DNA of 64,000 nt. Source: Amycolatopsis endophytica. Its GTDB lineage: Bacteria > Actinomycetota > Actinomycetes > Mycobacteriales > Pseudonocardiaceae. The notes beneath the pieces were generated by a model. That model worked only from the letters and a program-made list of their open reading frames with translations. It had not been told where the DNA came from and searched no databases. The stretch is taken from assembly GCF_013410405.1 (NCBI RefSeq), contig NZ_JACCFK010000001.1:434001-498000 (forward strand), given 5' to 3'. Shown piece after piece: positions 9,907 through 22,751 of the stretch. Every line of letters begins with the position of its first letter. The stretch's first letter is position 1. The translations under genes were made by a program, and so were the position numbers.

Positions 9907-10743
9907 TCAACCGAACACGGCGGCGTGGCGCCGCACGAAATCGGCCACGCCCAGGGGTGCCCGGCCGGTCAGGTCCGCCACCGTCGAGGTGACCTTGCCG
10001 GCCCCGCCATCACGGTAGGCACGCGCCACCTCGATGAGGATGTCGACCTGGAACTGCGGCATCCCGCGGCCGAGCATCGCCGCGCGGATCTGGTCATCGG
10101 GGAGACCCACGTAACGCACCGGCTTGCCCAGGACGTCCGAGAACACCGACGCGGCCTCGTCGTAGGTCAGCGCCTCCGGACCGGTGAGGTCATGGACGCG
10201 GCCGTCGTGCCCCTCGGTGGTCAGCACATGCGCGGCCACCCGAGCGACGTCCTCGGCGTCGATGAAGCTGATCGGCGCGGTGATCAGCGGGAAGCTGAAC
10301 TCGCCCGTCGCGTGGATCGAGTGCTGGCGCAGGAAGTTCTGCAGGTAGAAGTTGGGGCGCAGCACGGTCCACGGCAGACCGGACGCGGTCAGCGCCTCTT
10401 CGACCGGATGGTGCAGCCGCGCGATCGGGGTCAGCCGCTCGTCCGCGCGCCAGACCGACAGCTTGACCACCCGCACGTCCGCCTTCTGGGCGGCCCGCAC
10501 CAGGTTCAGTTCCTGCGCCGTCTGGTCCGGCCCCGTCGCGCCGACCAGGAAGACCGCGCCGACCCCGTGCAACGCGGGGCCGAGGGTTTCCGGTACGCCG
10601 AGATCCAGCGTGACAGCGTCGTTCTCCCGCGCCGTCCGGCGTGGATCACGGTAGGCGGCGCGGACCGGAGTCCCGACGGCACGCAGATGGGCGAGCAGCG
10701 CGGTACCGACGTTCCCGCTCGCACCGGTCACCAGAATCGTCAT
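9907..10743 (-). CDS. NmrA-like NAD(P)-binding SDR-family protein
   Basis: A 278-residue Rossmann protein of the atypical SDR/NmrA group. The dinucleotide motif is TGASGNVG near the N-terminus; the middle has RPNFYLQNFL and the C-terminal part a typical PVRYVGLPDDQ. No Tyr-x-x-x-Lys pair is evident, as usual in this group, so it may sense NADP(H) or be a quinone reductase-like enzyme. It follows osmC on the same strand. Substrate unknown. Confidence 0.82.
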   Translation of the reverse strand: MTILVTGASGNVGTALLAHLRAVGTPVRAAYRDPRRTARENDAVTLDLGVPETLGPALHGVGAVFLVGATGPDQTAQELNLVRAAQKADVRVVKLSVWRADERLTPIARLHHPVEEALTASGLPWTVLRPNFYLQNFLRQHSIHATGEFSFPLITAPISFIDAEDVARVAAHVLTTEGHDGRVHDLTGPEALTYDEAASVFSDVLGKPVRYVGLPDDQIRAAMLGRGMPQFQVDILIEVARAYRDGGAGKVTSTVADLTGRAPLGVADFVRRHAAVFG

Positions 10744-10765
10744 CGAACCCCCAGTTCGTCGATCC

Positions 10766-11181
10766 TCAGCCGGCGAAGCCCTCCGTCACCGGGATGCCCT
10801 TCTTGAGGGTCCGCGACACGGTGCACAGCCGCTCGATGGCCCTGTCCACCGCCGTCACGAGCTTCGCCCGTTCTTCATCATCCAGGCCGGACAGGTCGAC
10901 GTCGAACAGGAGGTGCACGGCGTCCAGTTCCCACGCTCCCTCGCGCCGGTCGGCGTCCACCGTGACGCGCAGGGGTGCGTCGGTCCGGCGGGTGATCAGC
11001 TCCTCGGCCGTCACCGCCGCGCACCCCGCCGCCGCGATCTGCAGCAGCTCGGCCGGGGAGAACGCGTCCGGCGCGCCCTTGCGGCCGATCCGCACCGACG
11101 CGCCGCGCTCGTTGCGGCCGACGAACTCGTGCTCTGCCTCGCGGCGGACGTCCAGGCCCACAGGCGCTCCTTGGATCGGGG

Positions 11182-11191
<10 letters not shown>
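10766..11191 (-). CDS. OsmC/Ohr family peroxiredoxin-like protein
   Basis: A 141-residue OsmC-fold protein with the two expected redox cysteines, Cys57 in AAAGCAAV and Cys123 in RLCTVSRTLKKG. OsmC/Ohr enzymes reduce organic hydroperoxides. The Pth2-like gene upstream overlaps it by 10 bp, so it belongs to a serB-pth2-like-osmC minus-strand run. OsmC versus Ohr subtype was not resolved. Confidence 0.87.
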
Positions 11192-14967
<3,776 letters not shown>

Positions 14968-15078
14968 TCCTGCCTCCAAGTTCTGCTTCGCTCTCGTCAC
15001 CGGCCGCGGCGACGCGACCAGTCCGGATCGTATCCCTCGCCCCCGACACAGGTGCGCACCGGCTGGGAAGATCACGCC

Positions 15079-16122
15079 ATGGGAGACCGCTGCGTCACCG
15101 CCGCCGTGGCCGCCGCGGTCGAGGTCGGGAACCGGTTCCACCTGCCGACGGAGTTCCCGGAAGTGCTGGCTACGCACTCGAACGTGCTGGTGAGGCTGGG
15201 TGCGGTGGTCGCGAGGGTCCCGGCGACGACGCTGGTCGCGCGGCCCGGGGTCCTCCCGTCGCTGGCGCGCGAAGTGGCACTGTCGTCGTTCCTCGGACGG
15301 AAGGACGCACCGGTCATTCCGCCCTTCGAAAGCCCAGGTCCGCACCTTGCCGCCGGCCTCCCGGTGACACTGTGGCGTTTCACACGTCACGACCCGGACC
15401 ACCTCTTCTCCCCCGCCGAGGTGGCCTGGTCGCTGGCCGAGCTGCACGCCGCGCTGCGGGAGTTCCCCGGTGAACTGGACGCGCCCGGCCCGCTCGCCGA
15501 GGCCCGGTCCTGGATCGAGCGGCTGGATCTGCCCGCCGAGCTGCTCGACGAGGTCGCGGAAGTGGAGGCGGACCTGCCTGTCGTGCGGGTGCGGGCCCTG
15601 CACGGCGACGCGCACGCCGGCAACCTGCTGGCGACCGGGAGCGGGCCGCGGTGGCTCGACTTCGAGGACACCTGGGCCGGACCGGTCGCGTGGGACCTGG
15701 CATGCCTGGCCGGGTCGGCCCGGCTCGACGGCCGGGCCGCGGTCGCCGCCTATCCGGATGCGCCTTCGCCGGACGAGCTGGCGCCGTGGATGCGGCTGCG
15801 CGGGCTGTTCGGGGTCTGCTGGCGGTTCGTGATCGCGCACCGGTTTCCCGAGCGGCTGCCGGAAGCATGGGCTGAGCTGCGGGGATTCAAAACTGTCGGG
15901 GGTTGGCGTCAGCGTTCGCGGCATGGATGGACAGCGGAATCCGGCCGCATTGCGCGGCGAGCGCAGGCCGTGCGCGCCCCGGCGAGGTGCCCTCGTTCCG
16001 GAAGCGGATCCGGGCACGGCTCGCCGAGCCACCCGGCCCTCCGCGATCAGCCGTCACCGGTATCCACCGTGAAGCCACCCGGGCTCAGGCGAACGGCCAC
16101 CACCCGAGGATCGACTCGGTGA
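15079..16122 (+). CDS. Aminoglycoside phosphotransferase (APH)-family kinase-like protein
   Basis: A 347-codon frame. The kinase core is clear to about residue 268: the catalytic loop [12 protein letters not shown] with its Asp and Asn, and the metal Asp in WLDFEDTW. Substrate is unknown; most chromosomal members are not resistance enzymes. The last 80 codons (after [10 protein letters not shown]) read as Arg/Gly/Ser-rich, non-domain sequence and run 38 bp into the opposing hydrolase, so a frameshift near 15890 or a shorter true end is likely. Divergent from ctaD. Confidence 0.72.
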   Translation: MGDRCVTAAVAAAVEVGNRFHLPTEFPEVLATHSNVLVRLGAVVARVPATTLVARPGVLPSLAREVALSSFLGRKDAPVIPPFESPGPHLAAGLPVTLWRFTRHDPDHLFSPAEVAWSLAELHAALREFPGELDAPGPLAEARSWIERLDLPAELLDEVAEVEADLPVVRVRALHGDAHAGNLLATGSGPRWLDFEDTWAGPVAWDLACLAGSARLDGRAAVAAYPDAPSPDELAPWMRLRGLFGVCWRFVIAHRFPERLPEAWAELRGFKTVGGWRQRSRHGWTAESGRIARRAQAVRAPARCPRSGSGSGHGSPSHPALRDQPSPVSTVKPPGLRRTATTRGSTR

Positions 16123-16837
16123 CCATGGCTGGCGCCTCCAGTGGTGTGAGGTGCCCGGCCTGCGGGACCACCACCAGCTCGCCGCGCGGCAGTGATTCCG
16201 CCATCGCGCGGGCGGCGTCCGGTGGGGTCAGGGCGTCCTCCTCCCCCACGACCACCAGCGCGGGCACGTCGGCACCGGCCAGGAGCGATGTCGAGTCGGG
16301 GCGGGCGGCCATCGCCCGCGCCGCCCACGCCACCCCGGCGCCCTGCTGGCTGTCGATCAGGTCGCGCACCGTCTCGACCACGTCGGGGCGGGTCTCGCGG
16401 GTCTCGGCGCTGAGCAGGTTCGGCAGCATCGACTCGGCGAGCCAGCCGGACACGCCCTCCGTCTCGGCGCGCCGGGCCAGCTCGTGGCGGGTCCGGGCGG
16501 CCTCCGGGGTGTCCGCGGTGGACTTGGTGTCGATGAGGACCAGCCCGGCGACGCGTTCCGGCGCGGCCCGCAGCGCGGCCATCGTCAGGTACCCGCCCAT
16601 CGAGCAGCCGCCGAGCACGACCTGGTCGAGTTCGAGCCGGTCGAGCAGCGCGATCAGGTCACGGGCCGCGTGGTCCAGGCTGGGTTCGTGCGCGGATTCC
16701 GGCAGCGCCGTGCGGCCGAGCCCGCGCTGGTCGGGCGTGATCAGGCGGTGCCGCGTGGTGATGCCGTCGCGCAGCGGCTGCCACATGCGGGCGTCCACCG
16801 GGAAGGCGTGCAGGAGAACCAGGGGAAGATCAGCCAT
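16085..16837 (-). CDS. Alpha/beta hydrolase
   Basis: A 250-residue alpha/beta hydrolase. The nucleophile elbow is GGCSMGGY, the acid lies in GEEDALTPP and the catalytic His in AGHLTPLEAP, close to the end. The oxyanion segment is LLHAFPVDARMW. The sequence resembles small-ester or lactone hydrolases but no substrate can be named. Monocistronic. Confidence 0.85.
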   Translation of the reverse strand: MADLPLVLLHAFPVDARMWQPLRDGITTRHRLITPDQRGLGRTALPESAHEPSLDHAARDLIALLDRLELDQVVLGGCSMGGYLTMAALRAAPERVAGLVLIDTKSTADTPEAARTRHELARRAETEGVSGWLAESMLPNLLSAETRETRPDVVETVRDLIDSQQGAGVAWAARAMAARPDSTSLLAGADVPALVVVGEEDALTPPDAARAMAESLPRGELVVVPQAGHLTPLEAPAMVTESILGWWPFA

Positions 16838-16877
16838 ACCGCAGATTGTGCTGGACCGGGCGCGCTAACGTCGCGGG

Positions 16878-17387
16878 GTGAGCGTCGAGTGGCGGGAGAT
16901 CCGCACGGACCGCCTGCTGCTGCGGGCGCTGGACCCGGACGACCGGGACGACGTGGTCGAGATCCAGACGGACCCGCGGACCAACGTGCACCACCCGGGT
17001 CCGCCGGGTGTCGACGAGACCGAGGTCAAGCTCACCGCCTGGCTCGAGCACTGGAAGGCGCACGGGTTCGGCTACGTCGCCGTCGTGGCACTGGACTCGC
17101 GCGAGGTGGTGGGCATCGGCGGGCTGCAGCACCTGGAGTTCGGCGGGGTGCGGTTGCTCAACCTCTACTACCGCTTCCGGCCGGAGGCGTGGGGACGCGG
17201 CTACGCGACCGAGATGGCGACGGCCGTCGTGGAGTGGGCCGAGCGCGAGATGCCCGAGTTGCCGGTGCAGATCAGTGTGAACATCGCGAACGCGCCGTCG
17301 CTGCGGGTCGCCGAACGGCTCGGGTTCACCGCCTACACCGAAACCTTCTACGACGGCGCCGTGTCACGCCACTTCCGTCGGCTCTAG
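16878..17387 (+). CDS. GNAT-family N-acetyltransferase (RimJ/RimL-like)
   Basis: A 169-residue acetyltransferase. N-terminal RTDRLLLRALDPDD is typical of the RimJ/RimL subgroup, the acetyl-CoA loop is RPEAWGRGYATE, and the C-terminus has SLRVAERLGF. Those relatives acetylate ribosomal protein N-termini or small amines; the target here is unknown. GTG start. Tail overlaps the opposing zinc-ribbon gene by 4 bp. Confidence 0.85.
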   Translation: MSVEWREIRTDRLLLRALDPDDRDDVVEIQTDPRTNVHHPGPPGVDETEVKLTAWLEHWKAHGFGYVAVVALDSREVVGIGGLQHLEFGGVRLLNLYYRFRPEAWGRGYATEMATAVVEWAEREMPELPVQISVNIANAPSLRVAERLGFTAYTETFYDGAVSRHFRRL

Positions 17388-17683
17388 AAGCGCTTGCGGG
17401 TGGGGCCGCGGCGAGTGCGGGCCTGCCAGCACGCCCGATGCCAGTGCCTGCGGTCCGACACCGAGCCCAGTTCGTCGGCGGGCCAGGCGACCACGTGCGG
17501 TACGCCGGGCTGGATCTCGTGGTCGCAGCCGGGGCAGCGGTAGACCTTCGTCGCCTGGCTGCCGGGCACGCTGCGCACCAGCCAGTCGCCGTCCGTACCG
17601 GACTCGGCGTGCGCCCAGCCGGCAGCCGCCCCGGTGCGGTCGGCGCCGGGGCGGCCACGGTCCGGTCGGTTGCGGCGGGGCAC
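17384..17683 (-). CDS. Small zinc-ribbon-like conserved actinobacterial protein
   Basis: A 99-residue basic protein. A probable metal site is formed by Cys-x-x-Cys in VYRCPGCDHEI and a His/Cys group in RRHWHRACW, about 30 residues later. Actinobacterial homologues are often labelled ATP/GTP-binding protein, with no motif here to support that. The GTG start at 17683 lies in the decayed 3' end of the MFS pseudogene on the same strand. Confidence 0.65.
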   Translation of the reverse strand: MPRRNRPDRGRPGADRTGAAAGWAHAESGTDGDWLVRSVPGSQATKVYRCPGCDHEIQPGVPHVVAWPADELGSVSDRRHWHRACWQARTRRGPTRKRF

Positions 17684-18488
17684 CCGGCCACGGTATCGCC
17701 TGCGCGGCGCGGTCCGCGTCGCGCCGGAAGGTGAGTGCCACCACGAAGGTGAGGCACGCGATGACGACCGAACCGGTGAAGGCTGCGGTCATCCCCCAGA
17801 CCAGCACGTCGTGCGGCGAGCCGGTGAGATCGCGGGTGACGGTGCCGAAGATCGTCACCAGGATGGCCAGCCCGAGCGTCGCGCCGGTCTGCTGCATCGT
17901 CTGCAGCACGCCACCGGCGGCACCGGCGTCCGACGCGGGCACGCTGCCCATGATGATCACGTTCAGCGGCGCGAACGCCAGTCCCATGCCCAGTCCCGTC
18001 AGGACCATCGGGCCGAAGAAGAAGTTCGCATAGGCAGCGGCCCGGTTGCGGTCGGCGAACAGGCGCAACGGCAGCAGTGGTTGCGCGCTGCGGGTTTCGA
18101 CGACGAGGAATACCCCAATCAGGACGGCACCGGCGATCAGCGAGGTCAGCGTCAGCGCGCCCGTCCAGCCCGGATCGGCGGCGCGGATGAAGCCGTAGAC
18201 CAGCGCGGCGACACCGACCGTCCCGGTCACGGCACCGGGCAGGTCGAGCCGGGCACGCGGGTCGGTGATGGTCGTGGTGAGCAGGGCGAGCGTGCTCGGT
18301 CCGGCCGCGGCCGCGCCGAGGCCCTGCACGATCCGGCCGACGATCAACCAGGTCGCCGGCGCGTCCGCCGAGCAGCAGCAGGCCACCGAAGACCAGGGGC
18401 TAGCCAGCTCAGCGAGGCCGCGGTGAACCCGAGGTCGGCCTGAATGCGGGGCGGCGCGACGTTCACGACGGTGATGAACAACGCCGCC
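17684..18488 (-). pseudogene. Decayed DHA2-type MFS efflux transporter
   Basis: Fragments of a 14-helix drug:proton antiporter survive in order but in two frames. The N-terminal piece reads ALFITVVNVAPPRIQADLGF, the next (shifted frame) LVFGGLLLLGGRAGDL, then after a deletion and frame change TWLIVGRIVQGLGAAAAGP, then LDLPGAVTGTVGVAALVYGF and finally AGGVLQTMQQTGATLGLA. Sections expected between TLALLTT and the LDLPGA helix, and between the helix after PLRLFADRNR and the FGPMVLTG segment, are missing. The 5' end is cut by the TetR remnant. It cannot make a transporter. Confidence 0.82.
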
Positions 18489-18647
18489 GAGGTGCTCACC
18501 CGCGCGCAGGAGGCGGGCTCCGTGCGCCGGGACCTGCGGCCGCGCGACCTGCTCCTGCTCGGGCGCGGGGTGGGCGTCGCCGCGGAGGGCGACGACGAAA
18601 CGGCCGAACGGCTGATCGCCGTGATGCTGCACGGGCTCCGCGCCTGA
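18483..18647 (+). pseudogene. C-terminal remnant of a TetR-family regulator
   Basis: About 54 codons resembling the end of a TetR ligand domain: LTRAQEAGSVRRDLRPRDLLLL and then TAERLIAVMLHGL. The helix-turn-helix half is absent and the upstream sequence is the start of the MFS pseudogene on the other strand. The usual divergent tetR-mfs pair seems to have lost its whole promoter region in one deletion. Confidence 0.7.
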
Positions 18648-18655
18648 CCGCGGCC

Positions 18656-19780
18656 TCAGCCGCGGGCGACGGCCAACGGGACCAGCAACTCGGCCGACGT
18701 CAGCGAACCGTGCTGACCGATCAGCGCCGACTCCAACGGCTCCGCCGTCCGGCGCAGCACCCCGAACTCACCCCGCGCCGCGGCCACCACATCACCGAAC
18801 CGGGGGCGCACGCGGTCACTGACCCGCGGCCCGAACCAGCCCGCGGCGATCGCCTCGTCGCGGCTGGCCACCCAGGCCCGCTCCCCCAGGGTCGCGCGCC
18901 ACGCGGCCAGCACGTCGGCCTCCGCACCGTCCTCCGTGTAGACGTGGCGCACCCGCGGATCGCCGCCCAGGGCCCGTACTCCGGACCGCAGCTCCGGTGC
19001 GCCGTCGAAGTCGATCACGGTGTCGTCGAGCGCCACCATGCCGTGATCGGCCACCACCGCCAGCACCCGCCCGGGCGGCAGACCGTCCACAAGCGACTCC
19101 ACCATCCGGTCGACCTGCCGCAGCTGCATCACCCACGCCGTCGATCCCGGCCCGTAACGGTGACCGAGTTCGTCGAGCTGGCTGTGGTAGGCGAAGCAGA
19201 ACCCCGGCGAGGAGGTCAGCGCCCGCAACGTCTCCGCGACCAGGTCGCCCATCGCGTGGACCCCGCGGTAGTCCCCGCCCCGCTGCACCGCCTTCGTCAG
19301 CGGCGTTGTGGCGAACCTGGCGTCGTTCACCACGACCGCCGCGACCCCGGCCGCGGCCGCGCGCTCGAAGGTCGTCGGCAGCGGCTGGACCACCTCCGGG
19401 TCCAGGTCCAGCTCGCCCCGGCCGGGGTGGCTGCGCCAGGTCAGCGCGTTGAGCACCCCGCATCCGGGCACCTCGAAGGTGTAGCCCGCCATGCCGTGCT
19501 CACCCGACGCCAGCCCGGTGCCGATCGCGCCCAGTCCGGCGGCGGTGGTCGACGGGCAGCCGACCGTGAGCGTCGACTTCGCGAGCGCGGCCAGCACCGG
19601 TGCGTCGTCGGCGTGGGCGCGCAACAGCTCCGCGCCAAGACCGTCGATCAGCAGCACGCACGCACCCGCGTTGTCCGGCAGGCCGAGGGTGTTCACACAG
19701 CCGGGCACCCCCAAGGTGGCGAGAACGGAGGGGACGACTTCGGCGAGGTGCCCCTGACCGGGCAGCGCTGGCAGCTCCAC
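18656..19780 (-). CDS. Nucleotide pyrophosphatase/phosphodiesterase-like (alkaline phosphatase superfamily)
   Basis: A 374-residue protein of the NPP group. The metal/nucleophile regions are LLIDGLGAELL, the Thr-bearing STTAAGLGAIGTG, HSQLDELGHRYG and VVADHGMV. Such enzymes cleave phosphodiester or pyrophosphate bonds; substrate unknown. I take the GTG at 19780 (VELPALPGQG) as start because the frame upstream lacks similarity and belongs to the divergent fmdB promoter. No signal peptide seen. Confidence 0.8.
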   Translation of the reverse strand: MELPALPGQGHLAEVVPSVLATLGVPGCVNTLGLPDNAGACVLLIDGLGAELLRAHADDAPVLAALAKSTLTVGCPSTTAAGLGAIGTGLASGEHGMAGYTFEVPGCGVLNALTWRSHPGRGELDLDPEVVQPLPTTFERAAAAGVAAVVVNDARFATTPLTKAVQRGGDYRGVHAMGDLVAETLRALTSSPGFCFAYHSQLDELGHRYGPGSTAWVMQLRQVDRMVESLVDGLPPGRVLAVVADHGMVALDDTVIDFDGAPELRSGVRALGGDPRVRHVYTEDGAEADVLAAWRATLGERAWVASRDEAIAAGWFGPRVSDRVRPRFGDVVAAARGEFGVLRRTAEPLESALIGQHGSLTSAELLVPLAVARG

Positions 19781-19837
19781 GGGGCCAGCTTGGCAGGGAA
19801 CTGGCTCCGCGTGCACTCCGTGCCGGATAATGACGAC

Positions 19838-20053
19838 ATGCCGACCTACGCCTACCGCTGCCGCGAATGCACCGGCACCTTCGAGGTCAACCGGCCGATG
19901 AGCGAGTCGAGCGCGCCCGCGACCTGCCCGGACGGGCACTCGGACACGGTCAAGCTGCTCACCACGGTGGCGTTGACCGGCTCGGCACCGGGCGCGCCCT
20001 CGGGCGGCGGCTGCTGCGGCGGCGCCTGCGGTTGTGGTCACCCAGCGGTGTAG
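19838..20053 (+). CDS. FmdB-family zinc-ribbon protein
   Basis: A 71-residue protein starting MPTYAYRCRECTGTFEV, the FmdB zinc-ribbon signature, with a second metal knuckle TCPDGH. The tail is Gly/Cys-rich (GGGCCGGACGCGH) and could bind a further metal. FmdB proteins have been proposed as regulators or small chaperones, unproven. It overlaps the 3' end of the opposing dehydrogenase gene by 16 bp. Confidence 0.85.
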   Translation: MPTYAYRCRECTGTFEVNRPMSESSAPATCPDGHSDTVKLLTTVALTGSAPGAPSGGGCCGGACGCGHPAV

Positions 20054-21816
20054 TCCGCGAAGCCCTTCCCGGTCTTGCGGCCCAGCCGCCCGGCCGTGAC
20101 GAGGTGCTCCAGCAGCGGCGCGGGCGCGAAACCCTCCTCGCGGAACTCGTCGAACAGGGTCCGCTGGATCGCCAGCGACACGTCGAGGCCGACGACGTCG
20201 AGCAGCTCGAACGGGCCCATCGGCAGGGAGCAGCCGACCTTCATGGCGGTGTCGATGTCGGCCGCCTGCGCGTAGTGGCCCTCCAGCATCTTCACGGCGT
20301 CGTTGAGGTAGGGGAACAGCAGCGCGTTCACGATGAACCCGGCCCGGTCGGCGCAGTGCACGGGGTGTTTCCCGATCGCGGCGCAGACGGCGTGCGCGGT
20401 CGCGACGACGTCGGACGCGGTGGCGATCGTGCGCACCACCTCGACCAGTTTCATGACCGGCGCCGGGTTGAAGAAGTGCAGGCCCACGACATCGGCGGGC
20501 CGGCCGGTGGCCGCCGCGCACTCGATCACCGGCAGCGATGACGTGGTGGTCGCGAGGATCGCGCCGGGCTTCACGACGGCGTCGAGCGCGGCGAACACGT
20601 CCTGCTTGACCGCGAGGTCCTCGGCCACCGCTTCGACGACCAGATCGGCGTCCGCGAGCGCGGCGAAGTCCGGCACCGGCGTGATCCGGTCGAGGGCGGC
20701 TGCGCCGTCGGCCTCGGTCAGCTTGCCCTTGGCGACCGCGCGGTCGAGGGATTTCCCGATCCGCGCCACGGCCGCCCCGGCCTTCTCCGGTGTGCGGGCG
20801 CGGAGCACGACGTCGTATCCGCTCTTGGCGAAGACCTCCGCGATCCCGGTCGCCATCGTGCCGGTGCCGATCACGCCGACCACGCGCACCGGCCGGACCT
20901 CCGCGGAATCGGCCGGGACGAGGCTGGGCGTGGAGCCGATGACGACCGGCGAGTCGGGCGCCTCGTAGGTGTAGAAGCCACGCCCGGACTTCCGGCCGAG
21001 CAGGCCCGCGGTGATCATCTGCTTGAGCAGCGGCGCGGGCGCGTGCAAGCGGTTGCGCGACTGGCGGTACATCGATTCGAGGATCTCGTAGGCGGTGTCG
21101 AGGCCGATGAGGTCGAGCAGCGCCAGCGGGCCCATCGGGTAGCCGCAGCCCAGGCGCATCGCGGCGTCGAGGTCCTCGCGGGTGGCGTAGCGCTGCTCGA
21201 ACATCCGCACCGCGTGGTTGAGGTAGCCGAACAGCAGGGCGTTGGCGATGAACCCGGCGCGGTCCCCGATGACGACCGGCGTCTTGCCGAGACGCTCGGC
21301 GAACGCGGTCACGTCGGCGATCACGTCCGGCTCGGTGACGACGGTCCGGACGATTTCCACCAGCTTCAGCACGGGCGCCGGGTTGAAGAAGTGCATCCCG
21401 ACGACCTTGCCGGGCCGCGAGGTGTGCACGCCGATCTCGGTGACCGACAGCGAGGACGTGTTGGACACGAGGATCGTGTCCGGCGCGACGATCTTGTCCA
21501 GCTGGGCGAAGATCTCCGCCTTGAGGCCGAGGCTCTCCGGAACGGCCTCGACGACCAGGTCGGCGTCGGCCAGGTCGGTCAGGGCGGTCGTGTAGCTGAT
21601 GCGGCCGAGCAGTTCGGTGCGGGCCTCGTCGTCGAGCTTGCCACCGCTCAGCGCACGGGCGGTGGACTGCTCGACGTGCCCGCTGGCGCGCTCCACGGCG
21701 GCGGCGTCCACCTCGACGCCGATCACCCGGATCCCGCTGCGCGCCAGGACTTCCGCGATCCCGGAGCCCATCGTGCCGAGCCCGACCACGCCTGCCGTGC
21801 CGATCGTCCGCGCCAT
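20038..21816 (-). CDS. 3-Hydroxyacyl-CoA dehydrogenase with two complete tandem modules
   Basis: A 592-residue protein built from two copies of the HAD fold, about residues 5-290 and 308-592. Each has its own NAD motif (GLGTMGSGIAE; GTGTMATGIAE), catalytic His in HFFNPAPV, and C-terminal GYPMGPLALLD / SLPMGPFELLD dimerisation helix region. It oxidises 3-hydroxybutyryl- or longer 3-hydroxyacyl-CoA in beta-oxidation or butyryl-CoA metabolism. A strong ribosome site (GGAGGGCTCCT) precedes the ATG. Substrate length unknown. Confidence 0.9.
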   Translation of the reverse strand: MARTIGTAGVVGLGTMGSGIAEVLARSGIRVIGVEVDAAAVERASGHVEQSTARALSGGKLDDEARTELLGRISYTTALTDLADADLVVEAVPESLGLKAEIFAQLDKIVAPDTILVSNTSSLSVTEIGVHTSRPGKVVGMHFFNPAPVLKLVEIVRTVVTEPDVIADVTAFAERLGKTPVVIGDRAGFIANALLFGYLNHAVRMFEQRYATREDLDAAMRLGCGYPMGPLALLDLIGLDTAYEILESMYRQSRNRLHAPAPLLKQMITAGLLGRKSGRGFYTYEAPDSPVVIGSTPSLVPADSAEVRPVRVVGVIGTGTMATGIAEVFAKSGYDVVLRARTPEKAGAAVARIGKSLDRAVAKGKLTEADGAAALDRITPVPDFAALADADLVVEAVAEDLAVKQDVFAALDAVVKPGAILATTTSSLPVIECAAATGRPADVVGLHFFNPAPVMKLVEVVRTIATASDVVATAHAVCAAIGKHPVHCADRAGFIVNALLFPYLNDAVKMLEGHYAQAADIDTAMKVGCSLPMGPFELLDVVGLDVSLAIQRTLFDEFREEGFAPAPLLEHLVTAGRLGRKTGKGFADYTAG

Positions 21817-21895
21817 AGGAGCCCTCCGGAGTTACTCGCCGGTAAGCCCTCGATGGTGCCACGCGCGCGGCCCCCGCGGGAGATGAATCGAATCA

Positions 21896-22076
21896 GCCAC
21901 CCGCGAGTCCCAACTCCCCGCGCGCGAGTCCCACGTTCCCGCACGCGAGTTCTGCATTCAGGTGAGTGAGTTCCGCATTCGGCGGCGTGGCGGCCCCACC
22001 CGCGCCGCGGTGTGAGGGTGGAACTCGCCGTCCCGAACGTGGGACTCGCGCGCCGGAGCGTGGGACTCGCCCCGCG
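21896..22076. repeat. Cluster of short GAGTCCCACG-type intergenic repeats
   Basis: Between the dehydrogenase and dhaM lie several variants of a unit like GCGAGTCCCACGTTC, alternating with variants ending in TCTGCATTC or TCCGCATTC. The left half carries the units in one orientation (about 21906-21978) and the right half (about 22019-22070) in the other, e.g. GAACGTGGGACTCGCG. The whole can fold as a broken inverted repeat. Related units occur at 36107-36150 and 60207-60267. No convincing coding. Confidence 0.75.
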
Positions 22077-22751
22077 TCAGGTGGGTTCGTGGAAGTTGTC
22101 GTGCACCAGGTCCTGGACCACGCGGAGGGCTTCGGCCGCCTGGGGGCCACCGGCGCGGACCTGGATGCGGTCGCCCTGCCGGGCGCCGAGTGCCATCAGG
22201 GCCAGCACGCTGTGCGCGTCGGCCTCCTGATCGCCCAGCCGGATGCTCACCTCGGCCTCGATGCCCGCCAGGCTGCGCGCCACGACCGCCGCGGGACGGG
22301 CATGCAGGCCGATCTCGTTGGTCAGCGTCAGCTCGACGCAGTCCGACAGCGGTTCCGTGGCGGGCCCGAGGTCCGCCGGGGCGCCCGCCGCGGCCGCGGC
22401 CTCCAGCACCGCCGCGCGGTCCGCCCCGCCCTGGGCGGCGACGGCGGCCGCGACCGTGCCTTCGACCAGCGGCGCGTCGGCGACCACGACCGCCTCCGGA
22501 TCGGCCAGTGACTCGACCGCCAGTTCCGCCGTCATCTGCGCGCTGCCCAGGTCGTAGAGCAGGACGACCCCGGCTCCCGAGTCGGCGCGCTGGACCGCGG
22601 CGACGACCGAGTCGTAGTCCGTGCCGATCCCGCCGTCGGGCAGGCCCCCCGACGGCACGATCGTCACGTCCGGCGCCATCTGCGCGGCGACCTCGGCAAG
22701 CCCTTCGGCGAGTTTGGCGCTGTGCGACACCAGGACCAGGCCGACGCTCAT
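22077..22751 (-). CDS. dhaM: DhaM: EIIA-mannose-like domain fused to HPr
   Basis: A 224-residue phosphoryl carrier. Residues 1-130 are the PTS EIIA-man fold with phospho-His10 in LVSHSAKLAEG; residues 138-224 are an HPr domain with His150 in GLHARPAAVV and Ser181 in the regulatory helix. It passes phosphate from PEP/EI to ADP bound by DhaL. E. coli DhaM carries a further EI-like domain, absent here. Its ATG overlaps the dhaL stop. The HPr half could also serve other PTS paths (inference). Confidence 0.93.
   Translation of the reverse strand: MSVGLVLVSHSAKLAEGLAEVAAQMAPDVTIVPSGGLPDGGIGTDYDSVVAAVQRADSGAGVVLLYDLGSAQMTAELAVESLADPEAVVVADAPLVEGTVAAAVAAQGGADRAAVLEAAAAAGAPADLGPATEPLSDCVELTLTNEIGLHARPAAVVARSLAGIEAEVSIRLGDQEADAHSVLALMALGARQGDRIQVRAGGPQAAEALRVVQDLVHDNFHEPT

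Noticed and set aside
18656..21862. An apparent 1,068-residue fusion of a phosphodiesterase with upstream sequence
   Set aside because: The upstream half is a shadow of the dehydrogenase gene in another frame, and fmdB lies in between; the real gene ends at the GTG at 19780.
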